Assembly (NCBI GenBank): GCA_036245805.1
Contig: BTRK01000002.1
Location: 14,191,067-14,255,066, forward strand
DNA length: 64,000 nt
From: Pristionchus mayeri
Lineage: Eukaryota > Nematoda > Chromadorea > Rhabditida > Neodiplogasteridae
Reading direction: 5' to 3'
Shown here: in pieces, positions 47,720 to 59,101 of the stretch
Numbering within the stretch: the first letter of the stretch is position 1
Layout: the number at the start of each line of letters is the position of its first letter
The notes under the pieces: model-generated
What the model saw: only the letters and a program-made list of their open reading frames with translations
What the model was told of the DNA's origin: nothing
Database searches by the model: none
Position numbers and translations under genes: made by a program

Positions 47720-49000
47720 GAATAACGGCCAACTGCATCTAGCATCGAAAGCTTTCGCCGCGTATCAAGGGAGGGATGGTGCGATCCCGGAATTAGGAAA
47801 GAACAATGGAGCAGGTGAATGGGGGCTGGAATCGGTGGATAAGAGCATCACTGGTATTGGTGCAACGATGAGAGCGAAGAAGACGGTACAAAACGAAAAA
47901 AACTAACCATAAATGGAAGTGGGCGATCAAGAATCCAAGGAGGCCAGATTCGAGAAAATTGAACAATATTCAAATTCTTACAACGTGCGCTCTATTACAA
48001 TTCCCAGTTGATTTCTGTGCGATCTCAAGTGAAAAAAACTAGGAGGCTCGGTGCTTCGGTTGGCAGATATGTTGACAACGAAATACTAGTTCCAATACGT
48101 GCGCGATTGGATTGTTGAATAAACAACAAACGGGTGCAGCGCTGATCAGCAAAATCGTAGAGATAAAAATATCTCGGAGGGGGGAAGCCCACAGTTGCAT
48201 CTACTAGTAAATATGCCGGGCCCGTGGATGACTTTCATCTTCCAGGAGGATCTACGCTCTGATCAAATTTATTACTGCAGAAATACGTCATTCAGCAATC
48301 GGACAGTAATCCCCAAAAACGTGATTATTGCTTGTCAGCATCTAGGCGGATCGGCGCTGCGATTAACCACAATGATTACTGTCGAAGCCCTCGTGTAATC
48401 CACCACCACTCAACCAAAATAACAAAAAGCTACCAGTGAACGCGGAAGAAGCCGCCAACTACTAGTGACTGAGTGGAGAGGTAAACGAGCGAACGAAGCG
48501 GCGAACAGCTGACTGGGCCTTCTGTGCATGGAATTCCCCCTCCTCAATCGTATCAACAAACATTCCTGGGGATTAGGACTCGTCCGGGGAAGCACCGGCT
48601 TCACTCTCTTCAATATCCACACTATCTCGTCGGCTAGCCCCAGGCAGAGAGTGGGGAATACAGGGAGATTGCTTCTGAGGACGGCGCTAGACACGTAAAC
48701 TATGGGCCAAACTTGACGAAAAAGGAAAAGATCGAGAACGAAGCGACCGGATTGTCAGCTATTCATTTGGATGACTTGATCGATTCACTGTGACATCGAT
48801 GACATCGATAAGCTTTGCAAATGCGGAAGTAGGACAGACTTGTTCATTTCCTGGTCTATTCATAGATCAGGCGCCCGTCTCGAGAGCAACATCAGTGAAA
48901 CACGATAGCGGATAGCAGGTATCAGCTGTGTCTGCGAAGAAAACAGAAAGTGTAATTAGTATCTTCCAAGAAAAACCAGCTCACGACCAAAGTAGCCTTA

Positions 49001-50459
49001 GCACGACCTTAATTAAGGTTAGTGCTATAAGCCGTAAGCATAATTAATAGATTACAGTCCTAAACTGGCAAAGAGCAAAAAACAGAGGCCGCCCAGCAGC
49101 TGTGAGTGATCGTTGCATAGAGCAAAACAGCAAGTGCAAAGGAGGGGAAGCGCTTGTGTTCCGACGTTTCTCGGAATAGACGACAGCTGATCAACGATGG
49201 GTGATCGGCGTATGTTGATGACACAATCGAACCAAAAAGGACGCGGCTGTCGAAAGAAAGGCAAGGCAAATTCGAGTAAACGCGCCCCCGATGCGAGCTA
49301 TTCGACTCAGAATACGATTAAATTTGGTCTAACAATTAGTCCGAGCAACCCTGATAAGAAACAGATATAGGAAAACCAATATAAAGGTGGATATAAAGAA
49401 AAGATAGCGATAGAACCAGGAAGAAAGAAGTAAGCATGCAAACAAAGCGGGATTTTGGGAGTACCAGAAGTGTTTTGCGCAGTTTGGCACACAAGGACGG
49501 TAGAACACGCGTACAGCTACACGATAAGCACAAAACAACTTGCGAAATATCGATCACGGCTTCACAAATCGGCAAAATATCGAGGGAAACACGTAGCGAC
49601 GCCGACCATATTTGGCAATAAGCCAGCGAGAGCACAGAGAAAGCAAGAGAAAGGTCAGAGACGGAGAGGAACTGGATCGAAAACTGACTTTTTCCCTTTT
49701 TTAGACCTACCGTACTTTTCTTCTATTTTATTTATTGAGCTGTTTCATTAATGTATACTTTCTATAATTTATGAATAAAACTAATGTATAGTTAGGCGAG
49801 TCTAGAATTCTTGATATTGAGAGGGTAAAGCATTTAGCACATGTGGGCGCCCCCATGGGCGGAATCTAGATGTTCGTGTTTTCGAATCGAGAAAAAGGTC
49901 GTTTCCGCTTGTTTGGCTAGCCGCTTACAATAGCGGCAGTGGGTAGGGCAGAATGACTCATAGCCCTATTTCGCCTCCCCAGTGGCCAGTAGAAGCAACA
50001 ACAACGCTATCCGAATAGCACATTTATGAGAGGGATGAAGATAAATATTGGATGGAAAAATAGGGAATGAGCAAATACACGCGCAAGTTGTTGAGAATTT
50101 GAAGAATACTCTCAAGATCGATCAATTATCTTGCTCTGACAAAGCGAGCAGAGAGCGTTGGGATTGATGAGACTCGAACCATAACTCCTAACAAGGAGGA
50201 GGAGGACCAGGATTAGGCATTAGATAGAGGACAAAGACGGTTGTGACCTCTCACAATAGTGAGATAGTGGCAGCCTGCCCCATGCCATAAAGGGATTGAG
50301 GCACACGGTCCCGTCAAGGCATTGGGGTCAATCCCGAGTCTGACTCTAGCAAATTCGAGCACTATCTCGCCTGATCCTAGAATGAGGAAGGAATTCACCC
50401 GGAATGGCCTCACTGTCTTGTTCCTTTCTTTCGGGAATCAATCCAAATTTTTATAGCAC
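49001..50459. other. Intergenic stretch before the retrotransposon
   Basis: No gene seen. It contains partial CTCTCTCGC hairpin motifs near 50.13-50.17 and 50.34-50.38 kb, and a tRNA B-box-like GGTTCGAGTCTC on the minus strand near 50.17 kb without a supporting fold. Confidence 0.5.
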
Positions 50460-50483
50460 AACATACTTGTTATTATGATCAAA

Positions 50484-51983
50484 TCAAATAAAATCAATTG
50501 ATTCAAACTTCAGGGCATGGGCCTGTTGAATCATGCCGTCGGTCCATTTATCGGGGTATCTTCTGCAAATATCAGCCCAGTTTATTCCTACTCGCTCTAC
50601 TATTTCATCCCGCCATCTCGTTCTTGGTCGTCCAATCGGCCTTTCCTTATCCCACGGTGTCCAGAAAACAATTCTCTGCGTCCATCTATCGTCGTCCAGT
50701 GATGCAATTCGTCGTGCCCAAGTCCATTTCTTGTGCTTAGCTCGGACTCGAACATCTTGTATCGGTACTTTGTTTGCTAACCACTCATTGCTCTTCCTAT
50801 CCATTCTCGTTACTCCGGCCATTTTTCTCATCATCGAACGCTGTGCCACGATCAATCGCGTTCTTGCTTTCTTCGTTGAGCTCCAGATTTCACTGCCATA
50901 CAGTAGAGCAGGCTCTATGCACATACGGTAAACTCTAGCTTTCAGTCCCATTGCGACAGCCCGGTTGGTAAGAAAATCGTGAAATCTGTTTAGTTCAAGC
51001 AATAAGTTGTTGTCGAATGATACTTGGACGCCAAGGTAGACAAAACTGCTGACATAGCTCAAAGAATCTTGTTCGATGTGAAGTGATACATGAGTACGGT
51101 TCGTCATGGCGACAGTTTTCTTTTGGTTTATTTTCAATCCAACCTTTTTGCTCGCATTCACCAATTCACGCAACATACTTGAAACTTCTTTGGGGTCATG
51201 TGAAATTAGGACGATGTCATCTGCGTATCGTAAATGGGTCAGATTTCTTCCGTCGATCCTTATTCCAAAATCATCCCAATTCATTTCACGAAATACACCT
51301 TCCAGTACACTGTTAAAGAGGTGGGGAGACAACGGATCTCCTTGACGGACGCCTCTTTCTACATCAATGGGCACTTTGCTCGATCCAACTCTTACGAAAA
51401 CATTGGCCTTTTGGTATACTTTTCGCAAGGTGTTCACGATCTTCGAGTGGATTCCTTGTTGAAATAATGCACTCCACAAGCCACTGAATTCTACCGAATC
51501 AAAAGCTTTTGCAAAATCAATGAAGACCAGGTACAATGGAAAGTTGTACTCAACCGACTTGCTCATCAGTTCGTGGAGAGTAAACATGTGGTCCGTTGTT
51601 GCATAGTTCTTGCGAAAGCCGGCTTGCTCCGGTGGTTGACTCGTGGACAACGTTTGTTCTATTCGGTTATCGATGGCCGAGGTGAATGTTTTGTATATCA
51701 GATTTAAGAGTGCAATAGGACGGTAGTTTGAAACGTCGAGTTGATTTCCTTTCTTATAAATGAGTGATATCAGTGAGTTTGGCAGAGTATCGGGAACAGT
51801 CTCCTCCAGTATCCATTTGTTGAACAGAGAGCAAAGGGGTTTGACAAGGATGTCACTACCGTACTTCAACATCTCTGCTGTTACCTTGTCCGGGCCAGGG
51901 GACTTTCCGTTTTTCAGTTTGTAAATCGCGTGCCATACTTCACTTTCGATAATTGGTGGGAAGAAATCATTTGTCAGAAATTT
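50484..51983 (-). CDS. RTE-type reverse transcriptase (retrotransposon ORF, 3' part)
   Basis: The open frame runs from the frameshift point at about 51983 to the stop. Reverse transcriptase blocks appear in order: NYRPIALLNLIYK, FIDFAKAFDSVE (motif A Asp), GVRQGDPLSPHLF, YADDIVLIS (catalytic DD), then thumb and the typical C-terminal RTE block ending near TRWRDEI. No stop codon interrupts it. It is joined to the endonuclease frame by a single-base shift at an A-rich run. The catalytic residues are intact. Confidence 0.93.
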   Translation of the reverse strand, partial: KFLTNDFFPPIIESEVWHAIYKLKNGKSPGPDKVTAEMLKYGSDILVKPLCSLFNKWILEETVPDTLPNSLISLIYKKGNQLDVSNYRPIALLNLIYKTFTSAIDNRIEQTLSTSQPPEQAGFRKNYATTDHMFTLHELMSKSVEYNFPLYLVFIDFAKAFDSVEFSGLWSALFQQGIHSKIVNTLRKVYQKANVFVRVGSSKVPIDVERGVRQGDPLSPHLFNSVLEGVFREMNWDDFGIRIDGRNLTHLRYADDIVLISHDPKEVSSMLRELVNASKKVGLKINQKKTVAMTNRTHVSLHIEQDSLSYVSSFVYLGVQVSFDNNLLLELNRFHDFLTNRAVAMGLKARVYRMCIEPALLYGSEIWSSTKKARTRLIVAQRSMMRKMAGVTRMDRKSNEWLANKVPIQDVRVRAKHKKWTWARRIASLDDDRWTQRIVFWTPWDKERPIGRPRTRWRDEIVERVGINWADICRRYPDKWTDGMIQQAHALKFESIDFI

Positions 51984-53165
51984 TTCTCGTTTCGGCCGTC
52001 TCGTTCTCGGCCGTCTCGGAATAAGTCATCGTAATAATTCTTGACTACAGTATCCAGTTCATTCTTCGTGTTCGCAATTGTGCCATCTTCTCGTTCGAGT
52101 TCGAATAGTTTAGTCTGTCCTATTTGTGAACTCCTGAGAGCCTTTTTCGTACTATATCCATATTCCACTGCTTGTCGAACTATTTCCAGATGGCGCTTTC
52201 TTATGTCGTTTTGAATCGAGAAACGCAGTGCTTTACTAGTGACTGAAAACTGCATTCGAATGATCGGCGTAGGATTTTGATCTCTTAATCTTCGTCTTTC
52301 AGCAAACAGTTTCTTGGTTTGTGGTGAAAATCGATCTTCAGATGGAACCTGTGTCGTGGATTCGTCAGCAATTGATTGGATTGCAGAAGTCATCCTTTCG
52401 TAACTATTCACATCGGTTCGCGTTAAAGACAATATTCCGGACACAAATTTGTTCTTATCAAGTTGCACTTTTGGCCGAGACTTGTGGAAACGACGTTTCA
52501 CTTCTGACGTTATTTTGACTGTGGCCATCGAAAGCCTATGGTCAGTTGCGAATTCAAAGCTCCCGACAATAAAGACGTCTTGCACTATTTTTGGATTGGT
52601 CGTCATGACATAATCAATTGCATTACGGGATTGCATGTTCGGGCTGAGCCACGTCCAGTTCCGAGTATCGCGTTTTTGAAAGCGAGTGTTGTGTACGAAC
52701 ATCTTTGCTTCCATGCAGAAGTCGACCAAGCTTTGCCCTCTTTCGTTTCTTTCTCCCAGTCCATGTCTTCCGATAAATCGCTCCTCAATCGCCTCTCTGG
52801 ACCCGATCTTCGAGTTGAAGTCACTGAGCACCACTATATGCCCCCTTCCACCCCCCGGTAGTCGAACACAACGGGTAGAGGTTGCAATTAGTGTGCTTAG
52901 CTCGTTTAGAAAGGTAGTGAAGACTTGATCCGGGTAAGAAGAGGTAGGTGCGTAGGCGTTGATAATACGCATCCCGATTGATGGGATATCCAGGTACGAG
53001 AGACGAGGATTGACAGGGTGGAAGATGCTTGAGTTCGCCCATTGTTTGTCCACCAGGAAGCCGGTACCATGGCTTGATTGAATACCGTATGCTACTAGCA
53101 GATGTTGCGAATTGGATAGGGTAAGGCTAGTATGGCCCTTGCGCCTGGTTCCAAAAGATCGACGA
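51974..53165 (-). CDS. RTE-type APE endonuclease, 5'-truncated
   Basis: The frame has an exonuclease-endonuclease fold: NAYAPT, SDFNSKIG, TWLSPN, NAIDYVMT and ATDHRLSM carry most active-site positions of APE-type retrotransposon endonucleases. The frame is open upstream to about 53165, where it runs into a hairpin repeat, so the first part of the domain is missing. It ends at TGA (51974-51976), directly after an AAATTTC heptamer, where the reverse transcriptase frame takes over at -1. Confidence 0.88.
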
Positions 53166-53228
53166 CTCTCTCAAATCTGCGTTATCTCTCGCCAGCAGGA
53201 GAGACGAGCGAGCATTTGGAATGAGGAG
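53161..53228. repeat. CTCTCTCGC hairpin family copy at the retrotransposon 5' end
   Basis: GACGACTCTCTCAAATCTGC then TATCTCTCGCCAGCAGGAGA. The truncated RTE copy ends here. Confidence 0.65.
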
Positions 53229-53539
53229 TGGACGGCTTCCAATCGCGACAGCCAATCCACACTGACTCTAGTACAGGGGCTCATCAAGGAAGCATCAATG
53301 TTTTTTTTTCTCAAATCAGTTAACGCCAGCGTTTCGACTGAAATCACTCTGGTGATAAGCGAATGCTGAAACTTAGATGCGCCACACATCCCCCTTTTCC
53401 GAGAAGATTGAACGAGCAGAATACGTTCTATTGATAGAACTGTTATCTTTATCTCAAAACAAAATATTGCTAGGTACAGTAGAAGGGAACAATGTCATGA
53501 CGAATAATTATCGATTTTAAAAATTGATTAGCTAATTAA

Positions 53540-56500
53540 TTAATTGAATAGATTGGGCAGCTTGCACTTCTCAGCAGTGATCATGTCGCTCACGTCGATC
53601 ACTCGGCCCTGATGACGCACCTGAAAAGCCAGTTATCGATTGACCTACAGCATCATTCATGAACTTCTAATTCCTACAGTATATTCCAACACATCGTTAC
53701 AGTATCCGCCTAGCTCACAAACTATCCCGGACTTCTCAGCGACCTATTCAGCCAGTTCATAATGCCTACAGTATCCCATTCCGCTTACTGTTGCGCAACT
53801 ACCGTACCTCGACGAAGATAGAATCCGGCGAGTCTTCGCAGGTGAGTCTTACAGCGATCGGCTGTCCCTGAACGAACGAGTTACAGTAACCAAGAAATCT
53901 ACTGTACGTACAGTAAAATTGTTCTCAAATTTGCTAGCAAGCCCGTTTTCTGATTGCCGTTCAATGGAAACGAAGGTTACTGCAATTCTTATGAATGAAA
54001 TCATCTTTAGCTTATGGCTCCGGCGCACAACTCTTCCATGCTGTCTACCGTAACCTACAGTACTCCTACCGTATACCTGGACGATACGGTGTCGACCGAG
54101 AGGCAGATCCTCGCGATAACGCGCGTTGTAGATGCGCGCCTCGAAGTCTGCAATGGATCAGAGATCAACGAGCAACTATCAAACTACAAAGACGGAAATC
54201 GATCGATTATCATCGTAACTTGTATCCGACCATATATTGTTTTGAGATCGGGCAGCAATGCGATGACTGAACGACGCCAATGATTATATTTTTTTGCAAA
54301 ACGCATGCAAAGCTAATATTGTTCAGACTAACATCTGCCGATTTCAAACAAGTGTTGAAACTCAAACGCAACTTGATCTGCTTTCCACGTTTTCTCTCTT
54401 CGTGTTAGGAGGGAATGAATGGGCAAACTGCTATCCTATATTCCAACTTCCAACTAGCAACATGTATGTTGAGGTGCAGAGGATCGCTAGTTCATTAGGT
54501 CAGACCACTAGTTCGGTGGGTCAGATCTCTCACCGATCCACTGCTCGGTTCCGACGATGAAGACGGCGTCATTCTCGCATCCCGAGTAGTAGCCGTTGGC
54601 GTCGAAGTGGGTGCGGGCGCGGCCCATAATCTGCATTTAGTCATTGGTATAATGCTAGCTTAATTCACTCCGAGAGCCGGTGAGAGAGCATGCAAAAGGG
54701 AGAGAGTTTTTTCTCTTCCCTACATGATGAATGCCGTACAATGGAATCACCCACAATAACATTTTATAATGCGAAATCCAGCATCAGCAGAGTAGTAGTC
54801 TCTACCTCTATCAGTGTCGCATTATGAATAATATAGTTTTCTGACCAGATTTTTTTTACTTTTCCAGGTGGTTGATCTATGTTTCATCGAGTGGGTAAGA
54901 GGCGTCTTTTCTCGAGGATGTAATTACCAGTGAGAATACAGTCACGAAAAAAATTACATATCACGCCTATCATGAGAGAATCGAGCTGGGTGTGGGAATG
55001 GTGAAATTGGTTCTAAACGGTTTCGGCCATCCTAAGGCATGCCTGAGTGACCGCCGAAGTCTTATTGGGCAGAATTCATTTTGGAGCTTCCTACACCGGG
55101 TAGCAATTCGGAATCACTCACTTCAAGGGCCGATTTCTCGAAAACGGCGATAGATTGAGCAAAATTGACCTCTGAGTGACCCCGGCTCATTTTTTGAGCT
55201 CTATCGATCTATCTAAACCAATTTCTCTGAATCCGATTTTGAACAGAGGTACACTTCAGGGCACTTTCCTCAAAAATGTAGGTGCACATGCAGCTCAAAT
55301 TTTCTAAGTGAATGCAGCTCAGAGAGAGCTTTCAAATGAGTGGTTTGAGAACAAAATACGGACACGGTGGTGAGACTTTCGCCCTTTTTACCCTTTTCGA
55401 TAATTTGAAGGCTCTAATTCCTCGCCACACCGCGCGTTTTTGAGAGGGCAGAGTGAAATTATCCCATTGTCCCTCACTCCCCCCATTGTTCTCACTACTC
55501 CATCATTCCAAATAAATGTGCGGTGTGCGAGGAATGAGTGCCTTCAAATGATCGAAAAACGTAAAAGGGGCGAAACGCTCACCACCGTGTCCGTATTTTT
55601 GTTGGCAAACCACTCATTTGAAAGCTCTCGCTGAGCGGCATTCACTTTGAAAATTTGAGCTGCATGTGCACCTACATTTTTGAGAAAATGCCCTGAAGTG
55701 TACCACTGTTCAAAATCGGATTCAGAGAAATTGGTTTAGATAGATCGATAGAGCTCAAAAAATGAGCCGGGGTCACTCAGAGGTCAATTTTGCTCAATCT
55801 TTCGCCGTTTTCGAGAAATCGGCCCTTGAAGTGATTGATTCCGAATTGCGACCCGGTGTAAGAAGCTCCAAAATGAAGTCTGCCCAATAAGACTTCGGGG
55901 GTAACTCAGGCATGCCTTAGGATGGCCGAAACCGTTTAGAACTCAATTCACGATTTTCCACCATTCCCATGAATGGCAAATTCAGCTCGATTTTCTCGTG
56001 AGAGGCGTGATATCACTCAGAAATCATCACTAATATATCTACCTCTGCGCGCTTTCCTACCATACTCTTCTACTGTATCCTCCTACCGTATCACTTCCTA
56101 CCGTACCTCTCCAGTGATGGGCGAGTAGATCATCGGTGCTCTCCTCTTTCCCTCTTCGTCCTCCTCCTCGATCATAGCGCACTCGATATCGTAGCCTTTC
56201 ACGCCGTTGTAGCGACTGGAAGGGATACCGTAATCCTACCGCTACCGTATTCATAACACGATCTTTCCTTATCTTCGTAGAGGCGATGTGCAGAGACGTT
56301 AAAATATAATGTGTTTCATTATGAAGGTAAAGCGCGTAAATTTTACGTCACTTCGATTCTGCTCACATGATTTGTTTGAAAAAATAGCACTTTCTTTCCC
56401 AATATTGCGCTCGATGCTTACCCCCTCTTCATGACGACTTCACAGAACTTCTATCGCAGCCATCCCATCTACCGTACCCCTACCGTACCTGTCCGACTTG

Positions 56501-58832
56501 AAGGGCGCGCCGAGCAGTGTGTTGGCGATGTTTCCTTCACAGATCTGGCCAGTGCACATGCCTGCAAGATTGATCTTTGATCTTTGCCAAATCATGACAG
56601 CTCGAGTTCAACTTTCAGTGGTCTGATACTGTAAATCTGATCTCCGCAAATCGATACTACAGTACCCTCAAGGATACCGTATGCTACTCACACTGCTGCA
56701 GATGGTAGGTGGGATCGATGGGCTGTCCGGCCTTGATCACCTGAAAGCATACGGTAAAGCAGTTATCGATTGATCTCCATTTGAATACCGTAATGAGATA
56801 CTGCAATTATCGATCAATAGACTACCGTAATCTGCAGGTGCGGCTCGACGCCCTTCTGCGATTCGTCCTCATTGCATACCCGGTCCATCGCCATGCCCAG
56901 CTCATCTCCCGCCTGTAGTACGGTAGGATGATCATTGACCATTGTGGCATGGTGTAATTTTCAACAAGTTGTTGAATTGCGTTTCAGGATGTTCTTCAAG
57001 CAAAAAAAATCAGAAATTTTGATTTCACTCGCAAATCGAGGCTCGAAACGAATCAGATGCCAATCAAAATCGACGCCGTCCTCTAGTTATCGAAAAGCTA
57101 CCCTAGTCTACAGTACCCCTGATACCGTACCTTAACAGCTCCGCCGAAGTGGTCCAGCTCCACGCTGCTAATGTAGACGACGTAGCCTGCAAGGTTGCTA
57201 TTGTTGTTGATATTATTGTGGTTGCCCTACTCTTTTCAGCAGGGCCGAAAGGGATTATTTGGATACGGTAGTTCCGTAGGTCAGATCACTCACCCTGCCA
57301 CTGGCCGGTGCCTTCGATCTTCACTCCCGCATCCGCGCACTTCTTGTCCTTCCTGCTGCCGAACGGACGATAGAATTCCCTGAGCATCGATTACGGTAGT
57401 TCGATTGGTCAGATTCGTGATAGATGTCTACCGTAACCCTGTCTACCGTATCTTCCTTACATCTGTCCATCGATCGGAGCGAAGACCTTCCTTCCCGCGT
57501 CGCAGCGTAGATCGATCGCGTCGAGCAGAATGCCGTCTGATCTGAAAGATCAAAGTTCACAACCTTTTCATTTCCCCGGTTCCTATTAGGTTGTTGCGAA
57601 AGTCTTGCTCGGCGTTTGATCTTTTCGATTTTTCTCCCTTATGAACTCCAGTGCCTGATATCTCAGAATTGTTGAAGAGGGTGAACTGTTGTTTCACTAG
57701 CATAATTGATTTCAATCGTGATCAGATTACATGCCATGAAATTTGAGATTTCATAAATTAGCAAAAAAATTTCGAAATTTTGCAACGAAATTTGGTGTGA
57801 ATTCTGATCTGTCAGATGCAAGAGATCGAAGTCCAAATAATATCCATATATATATTTTGGAAGAGCATAGTGTGCTCGTTAACACCAGCACAAAAGATCG
57901 ATCATTCAAGCTGCGCAAGAAATGAAAACTTGATAGAAATATCAAATTCAGCGTTCCAAGAACCCTTTCAATGATTTGAATAACCATATCTAGTCAACAC
58001 AATTATGAATAATTACGGTACTTCATTTTTAAGAAGAACAGAATAAGATAATTATACTTTCGATCGATATTGATCCCTATGTCTCCTTACCGAAAAACGT
58101 GAAGACAAAATCATATTTAGCTAAAAGGTGTTCACTATAAATTCACAAAAAGGGATACGTCTAAAGAAGGGATTTTAGCACTGACTTATAGTAAGTGATC
58201 ATAAGTGATGCATTAACATAGCTATATACGCTTGTACTTCAGGTATGGTCATATCTCTATTCTCCATAAAATTATGATAGAAGGAAAAGTCATCTTGATT
58301 AACTCATATCGCAAGATTTGAACTATAAGTAAGTATTTCTAAATAAAATGAGAAGTCTGATCTAAGGTGCGCTAGAATGAACATTGATACCCTCATAGTA
58401 TAAGAAAAACCAGGTAAGTCTGAAATGAATTCGAATGCCAACGCAGACAAAAGTATTACAATGATAAAACCGAGCAAGACTTTCGCAACAACCTAATACA
58501 TTGGACGAATGAATGGAAAATGAAGAGCGAACCATTTTGCAAATGAAAGACCGCTAAATAAATTCGTAGGATCGCCTTTTTTGTATTTGGTTTGAATGAA
58601 CGAAGATTGCAAACACGATTGCTTCCACCCAATCACTCGATCCTATACTCTCATGTAGAAGAGAGACCTATCCTATCTCAGCAGGAGAGACCTATCCTGA
58701 CCGGGGGATATCTCCAACTGCCCCACCTCTTTCCCTTGTACTCTCCGCAGGATCCGTCTCTGTCCGGGCACTTCCTCAGTTCGTTCTTCTCGTTTCCATC
58801 GCACACCTTGACCATGCAGCCCAGTGAAGCGA
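53540..58832 (-). CDS. lect-2-like: LECT2-like secreted protein with two tandem M23-fold domains (3' part)
   Basis: The first visible exon carries the LECT2 signature CDGNEKNELRKCP followed by SCGEYKGK, matching the conserved N-terminus of vertebrate LECT2 (chondromodulin-II). The next exons give IDLRCDAGRKVFAPIDGQ, VKIEGTG, VKAGDELGMAM and EPHLQITV, the M23/LECT2 core in order. A second, more diverged copy follows (GYDIECAMI, IYSPITGEIMGRA, LPLGRHRIVQGQPIAV). Exons: 58727-58832, 57461-57541, 57294-57379, 57131-57186, 56826-56912, 56692-56740, 56489-56561, 56107-56215, 54534-54630, 54077-54147, 53808-53867, 53540-53620, all phase-consistent, 317 residues. The signal-peptide exon was not found and lies upstream. 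In C. elegans LECT-2 guides dendrite branching; orthology is likely but inferred. Confidence 0.9.
54958..56013. repeat. 1-kb palindrome in a LECT2-like intron
   Basis: Arms of about 490 bp with ends ATATCACGCC pair around a centre near 55.48 kb. It lies between exons 54534-54630 and 56107-56215. The ends resemble those of the element at 5569-7282. Confidence 0.87.
57586..58496. mobile_element. Mariner-type non-autonomous element, TTAGGTTGTTGC end family
   Basis: Inverted ends TTAGGTTGTTGCGAAAGTCT with TA flanks at 57584-57585 and 58497-58498, 911 bp. AT-rich interior without a recognisable transposase. It sits in the intron between the first two visible LECT2-like exons. Confidence 0.82.
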
Positions 58833-59101
58833 CTGTAATTCATTTAATTAATTATGCATTAAATTATTTTTCATTTTTAGAAAGTGCTATGGGAAATTAT
58901 CGCGTTATCATCACACCTCAATAATTTGTTCTAAAATATTTTTCGTGAAACATATCTGATTTTTCAGCAGGTATTGTAATGGTAAGAGAAATCTGATTCA
59001 TTTGTTACCAATACATAATGTATATCTGTTCTGGTAATGCTTGAGAAAATCTTTTCCCAGTAATAACAATAATATTCTTGCAGATAATTTTTGGCAAAAT
59101 A

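Larger units (their letters stand above)
32049..49000. other. Repeat-rich region without supported genes
   Basis: I find no consistent set of exons here on either strand. Contents: many dispersed ~75-bp CTCTCTCGC hairpins, microsatellites (CT near 35.63 kb, AC near 35.88 kb), G-tracts, a MITE A/B pair, a tandem repeat at 45.3-45.6 kb and one 220-bp hairpin. It could be the kinase promoter or 5' introns; most open frames are driven by purine-rich sequence. Confidence 0.6.
50460..53165 (-). mobile_element. Non-LTR retrotransposon, RTE-like clade, 5'-truncated copy
   Basis: An endonuclease followed by reverse transcriptase, no gag-like ORF and a short 3' end rich in TGATTT units right after the stop, as RTE elements have. 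The 5' end stops inside a 75-bp hairpin element at 53161-53228. It sits between the repeat desert and the LECT2-like gene. Apart from truncation and one frameshift the copy looks young. Confidence 0.85.
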
